A stretch of DNA of 64,000 bases from Spirochaeta sp. UBA5339 (GCA_002408085.1 DHQL01000007.1:316259-380258); one strand, 5' to 3'. Shown: positions 16,894 through 25,883, counted from the stretch's first letter. Program-made: numbers and translations. Notes: a model not told the origin generated them from the letters alone.

Positions 16894-17436
16894 ATGCCTG
16901 AGCAGAAAAGCCAGACCGAATTCTACGGGCCCTTTGCCCATATTCCCGGCCGCTACGAGTGGTGCCGGATACACAGCCCCAGCCACGGGAGCTTTGATAC
17001 CTTTATCGTCATTGAGACTACAACCGATGCCAGAGTCACTGTCTATGTGAACAGTGAAAACGGCGAGGCCTTTATGGCTGACCGCTACCCCGAGAGCAGC
17101 TGTATCCGGGTTTCGAAGGATGACCTTGTTCTGGCCACTTCCGCTGACGGACATATGGTTACCGGTTCCCTCTCCGCTTCAGAAGGTCCCGTGCGTGATG
17201 CGTCAATGGTCTTCTTAAGCCCCTCGGAAGCCTCTGTGTCGGAGTCGGACTACGGCGGAGAGAGTTTCCGGGTCTGGGGAAGCAGATGGGCCTGCACCGG
17301 TGTGGATCTGGAACTCAAGGCCCTGTGCAACGGCAGGCTCAAAGAGGAGTCCGGCGAGCAGATCTTCAAGGGAGAGGAAGGGGTTATTACCCTGGGCAGC
17401 TACGGACGGATCGAGCCCTTCGGAGAGGGAGCATAG
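16894..17436 (+). CDS. Conserved-looking protein of unknown function
   Basis: A 180-residue soluble protein, not recognised. The frame is open from 16807, but ATG 16894 is preferred because it has an AGAGGA site about 9 bases upstream and removes overlap with the divergent J-domain gene. The sequence is rich in beta-strand patterns (FDTFIVIETTTDARVTVYVNSENGE) and acidic residues, with no signal peptide or membrane segment. It is divergently arranged with the J-domain gene and convergent with the MBL hydrolase. No function is proposed. Confidence 0.55.
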   Translation: MPEQKSQTEFYGPFAHIPGRYEWCRIHSPSHGSFDTFIVIETTTDARVTVYVNSENGEAFMADRYPESSCIRVSKDDLVLATSADGHMVTGSLSASEGPVRDASMVFLSPSEASVSESDYGGESFRVWGSRWACTGVDLELKALCNGRLKEESGEQIFKGEEGVITLGSYGRIEPFGEGA

Positions 17437-17451
17437 ACTACCGGGGGCCCG

Positions 17452-18342
17452 TTATACCGGGGGAGACTGCTCTCCCCGGCTCCAGAGCATTCTGTTTTCT
17501 TTGAAGCTGTAGTCCGCCAGACCTCTGTCCTGCAGCCATGTCAGGAAGGAACGGACCGTCGATCCCGCAAGGGCGTACTGACCGGCATTGAGTTTGATGT
17601 CGAAGGAGTCGCATACCCCTTTGAGAATCCTTTCAAATCCTGACTCCTCTGAAAGAAGTTCCAGAAGCCGGGACTCTATCTTTTCCACAAAGTGAAGGTT
17701 TTTGTCCGCCAGGGGGGCTATGTCGGAAACAACCGGACCATGGGAGGGCACATACCAACGGGCTTCCATATCCCGTATCCGATTAATGGTTCCCATATAA
17801 CTTTCCACATCATAAATAAAGGGAATGCCGTACTTTTCCAGGATCTCCTCGCCGAAGAGGCAGTCCCCCAGAAAGAGAACTCCGTCGGGAGTGTGGACTC
17901 CGGCCATATTGAAGAAGTGACCCGGGAGGCTGATAATCCGGCCGGCCCCTTCTATCTCATCTCCCTCTTTTATGGCTCTTGTTACCGATGACGGTTTTGC
18001 CCGGAAGAATTTATTCCGCAGATCCTTCGGGGCATAGCCGCCCCATAGGAAGGCCGCCTCCAGTTCGGGATGCTCTGTAAAGGATCTCTCCACTTCGGGA
18101 GTCCATATCTCACAGCCCAGGTTCCTCTGGAGGTAGTCGTTCCCGCCGATATGGTCCGCATTGGAGTGGGTGTTCAGCACAGCCTTCAGTATCCACTCCC
18201 TCTCCTTCAGAAGCTTGTTCAGCTTCCGGCCCGACTCCTTATCGTTGCCGCTGTCCACAAGGACGGTACTGTTCCCGGTAACGATAAAACCGATATTGGT
18301 CGGTCCCTCCTGTATCCATGTTGATTCTCCCAGCTGTTTCAT
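17452..18342 (-). CDS. MBL-fold metallo-hydrolase
   Basis: A 296-residue cytoplasmic protein with the metallo-beta-lactamase fold: strand TVLVDSGND, then HSNADHIGG, where the first metal motif is H-x-N-x-D-H rather than H-x-H-x-D-H, then SLPGHFFNMAGV and D in LFLGDCLFG, and H in YVPSHGPV. Replacement of the second His by Asn may change metal 1 binding. C-terminal helical extension of about 80 residues (CDSFDIKLNAGQYALAGSTVRSFL). Substrate unknown; relatives include glyoxalase II-like and lactonase-like enzymes. The gene is 27 bases downstream of the anchored binding-protein gene and may be in the kinase operon. A GC-rich inverted repeat at 17457-17479 overlaps its 3' end. Confidence 0.85.
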   Translation of the reverse strand: MKQLGESTWIQEGPTNIGFIVTGNSTVLVDSGNDKESGRKLNKLLKEREWILKAVLNTHSNADHIGGNDYLQRNLGCEIWTPEVERSFTEHPELEAAFLWGGYAPKDLRNKFFRAKPSSVTRAIKEGDEIEGAGRIISLPGHFFNMAGVHTPDGVLFLGDCLFGEEILEKYGIPFIYDVESYMGTINRIRDMEARWYVPSHGPVVSDIAPLADKNLHFVEKIESRLLELLSEESGFERILKGVCDSFDIKLNAGQYALAGSTVRSFLTWLQDRGLADYSFKENRMLWSRGEQSPPV

Positions 18343-18369
18343 TGCGTACTCTCCTGCCTCTTAAGGCTG

Positions 18370-19686
18370 TTATCTATACTCCAGCAACTTCGATTCCAGT
18401 TCCCTTCTGAGTTCCCTGATGCCGTCGGGGATGTCCTGATCTTTGGCGATAATGGTGAATATTTTCTGATCCACATACTCGTCTATGGCCCTGTACCACT
18501 TGAAGTTGGGGTCAAGGTAACTGTTGCGGATCACCGAATCAATAAAGGGAATGTCCAGTGTTTTACTGTAGGGCTCCTCTTTTGCAAGCCCTTGATAAAT
18601 TTCTGAAATTACCTCCCTGTTGGCCGGTAGATTATTGGTCATATGCCAGATCTCCTTCTGGAACTCGGGGTTCGAGGCCAGGTACTTCATGTAGGAGTAG
18701 GCCTGCTTCTTATGACGGGACCGGGAGCTCATGCCCAGCTGTACCGTATAGAGCTTGGAGGCGCTCTCTCCCCCGGGACCGGCGGGCATGGGGATGGCTT
18801 CCCAGTCGAAGTCGGTGTACCGGATGGCGCTGTAGGGAAAGGAGCTGTAGGTCCGGTACTCGGAGAAGTTAAAGATCCGGAAGCCCACAATCCCCCTCTC
18901 GAAATCCTTCTCTGAAACGGTCTGCCCCTTGTTCAGGCGGTGCATCTTCTTCAGGAATTCCAGGGTTTCCTCCATCTTACCGTCGTCAAAAGCAAGCTCG
19001 TAGGAGTCGGGGCTGAGAAGGGTTGTTCCGCTGGAGTAGAGGGCCTGCTGCCAGTCATAACCGTAGACGCCGAACTGATCGGGCATGCCGTCTCCTGTCA
19101 GGTCCCGGGAGAGTCTGCTGCAGATAGTGTAAAACTGCTCCCAGTCCCAGTCCTCCCTGTCAATGGAGATGCCGTTCTCTTCCAGAAGGGACTTGTTTAC
19201 TATCAGAAAGGAGGGAACCACCGATATGGGAAGGGAGTACTGATCTCCCCGAAAGGAGCCGGCCTCCAGAGTCATGGCGTGGTAGTCCTGTCTGTGGAAG
19301 TCAGGGTCTGAATCCAGGTAGGGGCTCAGGTTCTCCAGAAGACCGATAGAGGCATAGGTATTGAAGTCCTCCTCCACCATAAGGAAGAGGTCCGGTTCGT
19401 TTCCGGTCAGGATATTCCTGGCCAGCCATTCTGAGTAGTAGCGGTAGAGATTTCCCGTCTTGTACTCAATAGAGATATCCTCATTTCCCGGTTCCGAAAG
19501 AAACATTTCCGCCCCCTTGTCATAGATGGCATAGGCGAAGTTCTGGGGGACACCCCAACTGTTTCCCGTGTAGAGGCTCATTGTTATAACCATGGGTCTG
19601 CGGGAGCGGATCTCACCGGTGATCAGAAGAGCGGCAGCCGCCAGCAGTAGAAGAATCAGTACAATAGAGCGCCTCTTTCTAGTCAT
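18370..19686 (-). CDS. Membrane-anchored extracellular solute-binding protein (family 1), linked to a two-component system
   Basis: A 438-residue family 1 (CUT1-type) sugar-binding protein with an N-terminal membrane segment (IVLILLLLAAAALLITG) and no lipobox or clear cleavage site, so it may remain anchored. Family features include PDLFLMVEEDFNTYASIGLLENLSPYL, LPISVVPSFLIVNKSLLEENGI and SYMKYLASNPEFQ. It overlaps the response-regulator gene by 8 bases and has no transporter genes beside it; the divergent transporter is of a different class (CUT2). I infer that it presents a sugar to the DesK-like kinase, whose own sensor region is only membrane helices. A transport role is the alternative. 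Confidence 0.8.
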   Translation of the reverse strand: MTRKRRSIVLILLLLAAAALLITGEIRSRRPMVITMSLYTGNSWGVPQNFAYAIYDKGAEMFLSEPGNEDISIEYKTGNLYRYYSEWLARNILTGNEPDLFLMVEEDFNTYASIGLLENLSPYLDSDPDFHRQDYHAMTLEAGSFRGDQYSLPISVVPSFLIVNKSLLEENGISIDREDWDWEQFYTICSRLSRDLTGDGMPDQFGVYGYDWQQALYSSGTTLLSPDSYELAFDDGKMEETLEFLKKMHRLNKGQTVSEKDFERGIVGFRIFNFSEYRTYSSFPYSAIRYTDFDWEAIPMPAGPGGESASKLYTVQLGMSSRSRHKKQAYSYMKYLASNPEFQKEIWHMTNNLPANREVISEIYQGLAKEEPYSKTLDIPFIDSVIRNSYLDPNFKWYRAIDEYVDQKIFTIIAKDQDIPDGIRELRRELESKLLEYR

Positions 19687-20347
19687 GGAACTCCTTCAGC
19701 ATGATTCCCGACTGAATGGCGAAGATGGCTATCTGGGTTCTGTCCCGCAGGTCGAGTTTCTTCAGTATATTGCTTATGTAGTTTCGGACTGTACCCTCCG
19801 AAAGGTGGACCTCTCCGATAATCTCCTTGTTGGAGTATCCCTGGCCGATAAGCTGAATGATCTGTTTCTCCTGGGTGCTCAGTTCCTCAAACTCCCCCTC
19901 TGACCGGGCTGTGAAAAAGGACTTGGCCATCTTGCCGAAGATCTGGAAGACCTTCTGTGTAGTCTGGGGCTCCAGGATGGCTCCGCCGTTGTAGACCGTT
20001 TCAAGGCTCTGGATCAGGTTTGCTTTGGAGATTCCCTTGAGAAGAAAGCCGTCGGCTCCGTTTTTCAGGGACTCGTAGATGTAGTCGTCGCTGTCGAAGG
20101 TTGTGAGCATAATGATCTTTACACTGCGGTCTCTCTGTTTTATCTGTTTGACGCACTCTATGCCGTTGAGCCCGGGCATACGTATGTCCATAAGAACCAC
20201 GTCGGGTTTCAGTTCGGCGGCCAGGCGGCAGGCCTCGTTGCCGTCCTCTGCGGTGCCTGTTACCTCGAACCGTTTATCCGATGAGATTAGAAGCTCAAGG
20301 CTGTCCCGGATCAGTTCCTGGTCATCGGCTATCAGTACCTTAATCAC
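19679..20347 (-). CDS. NarL/LuxR family response regulator
   Basis: A 222-residue regulator: receiver domain (1-120) with D8-D9 and phosphoacceptor D54 (VVLMDIRMPG), then a LuxR-type HTH at about 150-215 (LSTQEKQIIQLIGQGYSNKEI, HLSEGTVRNYISNIL). The linker is about 30 residues. Its start overlaps the kinase stop by 8 bases, and its stop overlaps the anchored binding-protein start. The TGTCA/TGACA array in the divergent promoter region (21695-21751) is its likely target. Confidence 0.92.
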   Translation of the reverse strand: MIKVLIADDQELIRDSLELLISSDKRFEVTGTAEDGNEACRLAAELKPDVVLMDIRMPGLNGIECVKQIKQRDRSVKIIMLTTFDSDDYIYESLKNGADGFLLKGISKANLIQSLETVYNGGAILEPQTTQKVFQIFGKMAKSFFTARSEGEFEELSTQEKQIIQLIGQGYSNKEIIGEVHLSEGTVRNYISNILKKLDLRDRTQIAIFAIQSGIMLKEFHD

Positions 20348-21650
20348 TTCGGGCGCTCCTTAAGGGGATGGTTGCTTTTGTATAGAAGCCCTCTCCCGGC
20401 CGGCTCTGGTGCGCCAGGCTGCCGCCGAGGATGGCAATCTGTTCCTTCATATGAGAGAGTCCGAAGTGTTCGACAATCTGATCGGCACCGCTGCCGTTAT
20501 CCTGGATCTCAATACTCACTTCCGTCTCTTTCAAATAGAGAACCACCACAATCCTGTCTGCCCTGCCGTGGCGGATGGAGTTGGTCAGGCTCTCCTGTAT
20601 CATCCGGTAGATTGTCAGTTCCTCATCGTGGTCCATGACTCTGGCCTTTCCTTCGATGGAGAGCATAACCTTCTGTCTTCCCGGAATATTGATGTTCTCC
20701 ACAAGTTCCTTAAGGGAGGGAATCAGAGAGCTGCCGCCGATGGCATCCTCTTTGAGTTCATTTACCGAACGTCGGATGTCCTTCAGTCCCTTGTCAGAGA
20801 GTTTTTTTATCTTTCTCAGCTGCCTGAGCAGGAGGGGCGGGCTTTCGCCGGCCACTTCCAGACTGGCTTCCAGTCCTGTAGAGATGCAGGTCAGGGAGTG
20901 ACCGAGGATGTCATGGATCTCATGGGCCAGACGGTTTCTCTCCTTCATCCGCCCTGCTTCCTCAAGTTTCCCGTTGGCGATATTCAGCTCCCTGAGGTTC
21001 TTCTTCAGGGCGTCATTGAGGCGGATAAACTCCTTGTTTTCCCTGATCTTGCTGTTAATCAGAATGTAGAAGTGGAGGATGATCATCATCAGATTGATGG
21101 AGGTGAGAATACTCTTGATGCTGTAGAGATAGATTCTCCTCTGGGGGCTGTGATAGTCCACATAGTCCTTGAAGGAGAGGAGGTTTACCCGGACCGAGAA
21201 GAGATCATAGTCGAAGATAATAAAGCAGCCCAGGGCCAGGGTCAGAATCAGCAGGCGCATGGATATTCCCGTGGGATGGAGGAAGAGTCCGGCAATAATA
21301 TAGAGGTAGATGACATTGTAGCTGAAGTTCAGGGAGTAGGAGATCAGGGTAAGCAGAAAGAGGTCCAGCAGGTAGAGATAGAGGAGCCAGAGGGAGTCCT
21401 CTTTGCCGAAAAGGAGCTTCAGAACCTCCGAAATTCCCAACACCAGAAAGAGGAGGATGCTGTAGGTCGGAACCTTCCAGGCCACATGGGGCAGATAACG
21501 GGCCTCCTCCAGAAAGGTCCGGGCCATACCGTCGGCATTAATCTTGTAGATGGTAAGGCAGATGGTCAGTGAGATAAAGAGTATGATGATCAGGTTTAAA
21601 GCATAGAGGGAACCGTAAACCAGGCGGACCTTTTTTTCCATTGGAGTCAT
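20340..21650 (-). CDS. DesK/NarX-type sensor histidine kinase with multi-helix membrane sensor
   Basis: A 436-residue kinase. The first about 200 residues hold five or six membrane segments and no sizeable extracytoplasmic domain. A coiled-coil linker follows (RLNDALKKNLRELNIANGK), then a HisKA_3 domain with the phosphoacceptor in HEIHDILGHSL, and a HATPase domain (IYRMIQESLTNSIRHGRA, DNGSGADQIVEHFGLSHM). It should phosphorylate the LuxR-type regulator encoded immediately downstream. The start may be ATG 21650 or the in-frame ATG three codons later. It is divergent from a CUT2 sugar operon. Confidence 0.9.
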   Translation of the reverse strand: MTPMEKKVRLVYGSLYALNLIIILFISLTICLTIYKINADGMARTFLEEARYLPHVAWKVPTYSILLFLVLGISEVLKLLFGKEDSLWLLYLYLLDLFLLTLISYSLNFSYNVIYLYIIAGLFLHPTGISMRLLILTLALGCFIIFDYDLFSVRVNLLSFKDYVDYHSPQRRIYLYSIKSILTSINLMMIILHFYILINSKIRENKEFIRLNDALKKNLRELNIANGKLEEAGRMKERNRLAHEIHDILGHSLTCISTGLEASLEVAGESPPLLLRQLRKIKKLSDKGLKDIRRSVNELKEDAIGGSSLIPSLKELVENINIPGRQKVMLSIEGKARVMDHDEELTIYRMIQESLTNSIRHGRADRIVVVLYLKETEVSIEIQDNGSGADQIVEHFGLSHMKEQIAILGGSLAHQSRPGEGFYTKATIPLRSARSD

Positions 21651-21694
21651 TCTATCCCGAGATTATCGGATTTTGGGAAAAATATACACTGTTA

Positions 21695-21751
21695 TTTGTC
21701 AGTTGAGAAATGACATTTGTCATTTATTTTGTGACATTTTATTGTTTGTCA
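21695..21751. promoter_or_regulatory. Array of five TGTCA/TGACA elements between kinase operon and CUT2 operon
   Basis: TGTCA at 21697, TGACA at 21711, TGTCA at 21718, TGACA at 21732 and TGTCA at 21747. The second and third form a perfect dyad AAATGACA-TT-TGTCATTT (21708-21725). Spacings are about 14-15, 7, 14 and 15 bp. This is the sole intergenic region between the divergent operons; binding by the NarL-like regulator is inferred. Confidence 0.55.
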
Positions 21752-21857
21752 AAAAACAGATTCCCCCTTTATTCTGTGTTTACGTTTGGAGCAAGGCGCC
21801 ACCGGACAAAGCGCGGCCGACGGGCCGGGTAATTCTTGAAAAAGTAGAGGAAATTTG

Positions 21858-22793
21858 ATGAAAAAGATTCTTACTGTCGCTCTGATCCTTATGATCAGTT
21901 CTGTTTCTCTTTTTGCCAACGGACAGGGAGAGGAAAGCTCCGGTTATACCTTCGGCTATACCTGTATGACCATGAACAATCCCTTCTTTATTGCACTGGA
22001 AAAAGCCATCCGTGATACAGTGGAAGCCAACGGTGACAAGCTGATCACCATGGACCCCGCCATGGACGTCGCCAAGCAGATCAACCAGATCGATGACCTG
22101 ATTGTTCAGAATATCGATGCCATATTCCTGAATCCCGTAGACTGGGAGGGAGTACGTCCCGCCCTGGTTGCCCTTGAAAGAGCGGGTATTCCCATTATCA
22201 ACTTTGATACAGAAGTAAAGGACATGCAGTATGTCACCGCCTATGCCGGTTCAGACAACAAGAACGCCGGTTATGTCTGCGGTATGGACCTTGTCAGCCG
22301 CTACCCAGACGGCGGAAACATTGTTGTTCTTGACTCTCCCCTGATGAACTCTATCAATGACAGAATCTCCGGTTTCATGGATGCCATTGACGGCCAGGGT
22401 TTTACCATCGTAGCCCAGCAGGATGCCAAGGGTGATCTGCCCACAGCCATGAAGCTGATGGATGATATCCTCCAGGCACAGACAGATATCGTTGCCATTA
22501 TGGGCGGAAACGACCCCACAGCTCTGGGTGCTCTGGCAGCCTGTAAGGCAGCAAACAGAACAGATATCCTGATCTACGGTGTTGACGGATCTCCCGAAGC
22601 CAAGGCCGAGATCGCTTCCGGAAGCCAGTTTACCGGTTCCGGAGCCCAGTCTCCCATCTCCATCGGACTCGAGTCTGTTGACCTTGCCTATAAGGTTCTC
22701 AAGGGTGAAGCCTATGACGAGAGAGTTCCTGTACAGACATTCCTGATCAACGGCGACAATGTCGGTGATTACGGAACTGACGGCTGGCAGTAA
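21858..22793 (+). CDS. CUT2 sugar ABC transporter substrate-binding protein (RbsB-like)
   Basis: A 311-residue periplasmic type I binding protein with a signal peptide ending in SLFANGQ. Pattern as in RbsB-family proteins: YTCMTMNNPFFIALEKAIRD, QIDDLIVQNIDAIFLNPVD, VVLDSPLMNSINDRISGF, AIMGGNDPTALGALAACKA, IYGVDGSPEA. Ligand probably a pentose or hexose monosaccharide, not determinable. The frame also has TTG 21855, but ATG 21858 with AGAGGA at proper spacing is preferred. It heads the operon and is followed by a strong stem-loop. Confidence 0.87.
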   Translation: MKKILTVALILMISSVSLFANGQGEESSGYTFGYTCMTMNNPFFIALEKAIRDTVEANGDKLITMDPAMDVAKQINQIDDLIVQNIDAIFLNPVDWEGVRPALVALERAGIPIINFDTEVKDMQYVTAYAGSDNKNAGYVCGMDLVSRYPDGGNIVVLDSPLMNSINDRISGFMDAIDGQGFTIVAQQDAKGDLPTAMKLMDDILQAQTDIVAIMGGNDPTALGALAACKAANRTDILIYGVDGSPEAKAEIASGSQFTGSGAQSPISIGLESVDLAYKVLKGEAYDERVPVQTFLINGDNVGDYGTDGWQ

Positions 22794-22824
22794 TCAGTCT
22801 GACTGTAAAAGTGAATTTAGAGGG

Positions 22825-22864
22825 CTCCGCCTTCACTGGATGAAGGCGGAGTCTTTCGGTTTTT
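22825..22864 (+). terminator. Stem-loop between binding-protein and ATPase genes
   Basis: CTCCGCCTTCA (22825-22835) pairs perfectly with TGAAGGCGGAG (22841-22851) around CTGGA and is followed by TCTTTCGGTTTTT. The T-rich tail makes partial termination likely, which would give binding protein in excess over the membrane complex. Confidence 0.75.
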
Positions 22865-22892
22865 ATGAAACAGTAGTGAAAAGGAAAAGATT

Positions 22893-24398
22893 TTGAGTCA
22901 ACAAACATTGCTGGAAATGGAGAGTATCAAAAAGCATTTTCCGGGAGTTCTGGCCCTGAACAATGTCAGTCTGGAAGTCCGTTCCGGTGAGGTTCACGCC
23001 CTTCTGGGAGAAAACGGTGCAGGCAAGTCCACCCTGATCAAGATTCTCGGAGGGATTTACTCCCTGGATGAGGGGAAGATCTTTATCGAAGGAAGTGAGG
23101 CCCATATCAGGAATGTCCATGACTCCCAGCTTCTGGGTGTCAGCGTTATCCATCAGGAGCTGGTACTGGTTCCCAAGATGACGGTGGCCGAGAATATCTT
23201 TCTTGGCAGGGAGCCTGTCAAAAACGGTGTTGTCGACAGGAAGACCCTGAACGACAACACAAGAGGACTGCTGCAGAACTTTGATCTGGATATAGATCCC
23301 GATCAGCTTGTGGAAGAGCTGACCATTGCCGAGCAGCAGATGGTGGAGATCACCAAGGCACTCTCCTTTAACTCACGTATTCTGGTGATGGACGAGCCCA
23401 CATCCTCACTGTCGGACAAGGAGGTGGACTTTCTCTTCTCCATTATCCGCCGCCTGAAGGAACAGGGAGTGGGAATCATCTACATCTCCCACAGAATGAG
23501 TGAACTGCAGCAGATCAGCGACCGGGTGACTGTTATGCGGGACGGAGAGTATATCGGAACGGTAAATACCGCCGAAACAGACAATGACCAGCTGATCGCC
23601 ATGATGGTCGGCCGGCAGCTGACCAACTACTACACCCGGACCTATAACGAACTGAATGAGAAAGTACTGGAAGTGAAGGACCTGGGAGACGGCCGCTTCC
23701 TGAACAATATCAGCTTTGACCTCTACAAGGGGGAGATTCTGGGCTTTGCCGGCCTTGTGGGCGCCGGGCGGAGTGAGGTGATGAAGTGCCTCTTCGGTCT
23801 GGACCCCATCGAGACGGGAAAAATACGGGTTAACGGCAGGGATGCAGCCATTGCCAATCCTTCGGATGCCATGGATCTGGGCTTTGCCCTTGTTCCCGAA
23901 AGCCGGAAGGAGGAGGCTCTCTTTCTGGTACAGAACGTCAAGTTCAACACCTCCATCAAGGTCCTTAAGGAGTTTATCCGGGGAATCTTCGTCAACGAGG
24001 GCAAAGAGGAACAGATTGCCGAGGAGTACATCAACAAGATGTCCATCAAGACCCCTTCGACAATGCAGACCGTGGGCAACCTTTCCGGAGGGAACCAGCA
24101 GAAGGTTGTTATCGGACGCTGGCTGGCCACCAGGCCGAAGATTCTGATCCTCGATGAACCCACCAGAGGTGTGGATGTGGGAGCCAAGGCCGAGATCTAC
24201 GCCATTATGAATGATCTTGTAAAACAGGGACTGTCCATAATTATGATCTCTTCGGAGCTTCCGGAAGTCATCAATATGAGCGACCGGGTCATGGTCATGG
24301 CGGGCGGAACCATTACAGGCTGCCTGAACCGGGACGAAATGGATCAGGAAAAAATAATGCATCTGGCTACTCAGCACTCTAGCGAACAGGGAGAATAA
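22893..24398 (+). CDS. CUT2 sugar ABC transporter ATPase (RbsA-like)
   Basis: A 501-residue tandem ABC ATPase: Walker A GENGAGKST, Walker B ILVMDEPTSSLS in the first half; second half GLVGAGRSE, signature LSGGNQQK and ILDEPTRGVDVGAKAEIY. The start is a TTG with AAAAGGAAAA upstream; ORF context offers no better start. It energises the permease encoded 6 bases downstream. Specificity follows that of the binding protein and is unknown, so I give no gene symbol. Confidence 0.9.
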   Translation: MSQQTLLEMESIKKHFPGVLALNNVSLEVRSGEVHALLGENGAGKSTLIKILGGIYSLDEGKIFIEGSEAHIRNVHDSQLLGVSVIHQELVLVPKMTVAENIFLGREPVKNGVVDRKTLNDNTRGLLQNFDLDIDPDQLVEELTIAEQQMVEITKALSFNSRILVMDEPTSSLSDKEVDFLFSIIRRLKEQGVGIIYISHRMSELQQISDRVTVMRDGEYIGTVNTAETDNDQLIAMMVGRQLTNYYTRTYNELNEKVLEVKDLGDGRFLNNISFDLYKGEILGFAGLVGAGRSEVMKCLFGLDPIETGKIRVNGRDAAIANPSDAMDLGFALVPESRKEEALFLVQNVKFNTSIKVLKEFIRGIFVNEGKEEQIAEEYINKMSIKTPSTMQTVGNLSGGNQQKVVIGRWLATRPKILILDEPTRGVDVGAKAEIYAIMNDLVKQGLSIIMISSELPEVINMSDRVMVMAGGTITGCLNRDEMDQEKIMHLATQHSSEQGE

Positions 24399-24403
24399 TT
24401 GAA

Positions 24404-25402
24404 ATGAAACAAGATGCTTCAGAAGCACTGACTCTGAAAAAGAGAAACTATCTGACCCATAATTTCCTGGCCCAGTTTGTTCGGGAGAATATGGGAATCC
24501 TTATAGGACTTGCGCTGCTCTGCCTTATTCTGGCCATTCAGTCGCCGGTATTCCTGTCCAAGAACAACATGCTCAATGTTCTGCGCCAGGTGGCAACCAA
24601 CCTCTATATCGCCTGTGCCATGACAATGATCATCATACTGGGCGGGATAGACCTCTCGGTGGGATCGGTCGTTGCCCTGTCGGGGGTTATTACCGGCGGG
24701 ATGATCGCCTTTGACGGCGCTCCCATCGTTCTGGCAGTGATCTGCGGTCTGGGTGCGGGTCTTCTGGTAGGAGGTTTCAACGGATTTGTGGTCTCCACCA
24801 CAACGATTCCTCCCTTTATCGTAACTCTGGCCACCATGAATATCGCCAGGGGTGCGGCCTATGTCTACACCGGCGGTCAGCCCATCCGGGTTATGTCTGA
24901 CAGCTTTAACTTTATCGGTGCCGGCTATGCGGGAGAGATTCCCGTTCCCATTATCTACCTGGTAATTATTGTGCTGGTCTCATTCTTTATTATGAGCAAG
25001 TCCAAACTGGGACGTCATATTTATGCCGTGGGAGGCAATGCCCAGGCGGCACTCTTTTCGGGAATCAAGACAAAGCGGGTGATCTTCTTCGCCTATATCT
25101 TTTCGGGTCTGATGTCCGCCATCGCCGGTATTGTTCTGGCTTCCCGTATGTTCTCGGGACAGCCCACCGCAGGGCAGGGGGCCGAGATGGATGCCATCGC
25201 CGCTGTTGTACTGGGTGGAACCAGTATGAGCGGCGGTTCCGGTAAGATCGGGGGAACCGTGATCGGTGCCCTGGTAATCGGAATCTTAAGCAACGGTCTG
25301 AACCTTATGGGAATCAACTCCTTCTGGCAGTACATCGTCAAGGGTGTTGTTATTCTGATCGCCGTCTATGTGGACTACTTCAAAAAGAGCAGGAAGGCCT
25401 GA
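24404..25402 (+). CDS. CUT2 sugar ABC transporter permease (RbsC-like)
   Basis: A 332-residue permease with about ten membrane segments. CUT2 motifs: GGIDLSVGSVVALSGV, TIPPFIVTLATMNIARG, GGNAQAALFSGIKTKRV, EMDAIAAVVLGGTSMSGGSGKIGGT, GINSFWQYIVKGVVILIAV. It is the last gene of the operon, followed by an intrinsic terminator. Confidence 0.92.
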   Translation: MKQDASEALTLKKRNYLTHNFLAQFVRENMGILIGLALLCLILAIQSPVFLSKNNMLNVLRQVATNLYIACAMTMIIILGGIDLSVGSVVALSGVITGGMIAFDGAPIVLAVICGLGAGLLVGGFNGFVVSTTTIPPFIVTLATMNIARGAAYVYTGGQPIRVMSDSFNFIGAGYAGEIPVPIIYLVIIVLVSFFIMSKSKLGRHIYAVGGNAQAALFSGIKTKRVIFFAYIFSGLMSAIAGIVLASRMFSGQPTAGQGAEMDAIAAVVLGGTSMSGGSGKIGGTVIGALVIGILSNGLNLMGINSFWQYIVKGVVILIAVYVDYFKKSRKA

Positions 25403-25438
25403 TTTTCACTCTTTTTACAGGTCTCTTGATGTGATATC

Positions 25439-25476
25439 CCCCTGCCGGGCAGCTTTTTCCGGCAGGGGATTTTTTT
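25439..25476 (+). terminator. Intrinsic terminator of the CUT2 operon
   Basis: CCCCTGCCGG (25439-25448) pairs with CCGGCAGGGG (25459-25468) and is followed by A and a T run. Confidence 0.9.
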
Positions 25477-25494
25477 CAAAAGGCTGTGATTCGA

Positions 25495-25731
25495 TCAGTC
25501 CCTGATTTCTGCGGGTTCTACCGGATATAGTGAAAGAGCATAAGGGGCAGCTGAATCTCTTCGGGAACGATCAGCAGTTCTGTTCCCAGGGGAAGCAGAA
25601 GATGAGTCCGGACTTTCGGAACCTGATAGGAGCATTCTTGAAATACGGTCAGGATTTACCTCTCCGGCTTCAGCCGGAAGTGAGAGCAGAAGAATCATTG
25701 ATGCAAAGAGCAGGGATGTAAAGGCTTTCAT
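25495..25731 (-). CDS. Small exported protein of unknown function
   Basis: A 78-residue frame starting MKAFTSLLFASMILLLSLPAEAGEV has a classic signal peptide with AEA-G cleavage. The mature part is about 55 residues, Ser/Arg/Asp-rich with no cysteine. A weak GGA lies about 8 bases before ATG 25731; the frame extends further upstream but the signal peptide fixes the start. The gene is isolated between the CUT2 terminator and the DeoR regulator. It could be a chance ORF, but the signal peptide argues for a real gene. Confidence 0.45.
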   Translation of the reverse strand: MKAFTSLLFASMILLLSLPAEAGEVNPDRISRMLLSGSESPDSSSASPGNRTADRSRRDSAAPYALSLYPVEPAEIRD

Positions 25732-25883
25732 TATTTTTCCAATACTAGATGTATATAAATTTACTATAGAGAATCTCCAATAGGCGAAAGCCATTCATGG
25801 TTTGAACTGGTGAACGTTTATGAGCTTATATGCTTGTAAGATGATCGTTCCTGGTGCACAATGGATCTATCTGGGAGTATAGT

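Noticed and set aside
20409..21572. 387-codon open frame on the plus strand
   Set aside because: It is antisense to the DesK-like kinase, which has clear HisKA_3 and HATPase motifs. The plus frame shows no domain and no ribosome site.
25530..25721. 63-codon plus-strand frame opposite the small exported protein
   Set aside because: No ribosome site or signal peptide; the minus-strand frame has a clear signal peptide.
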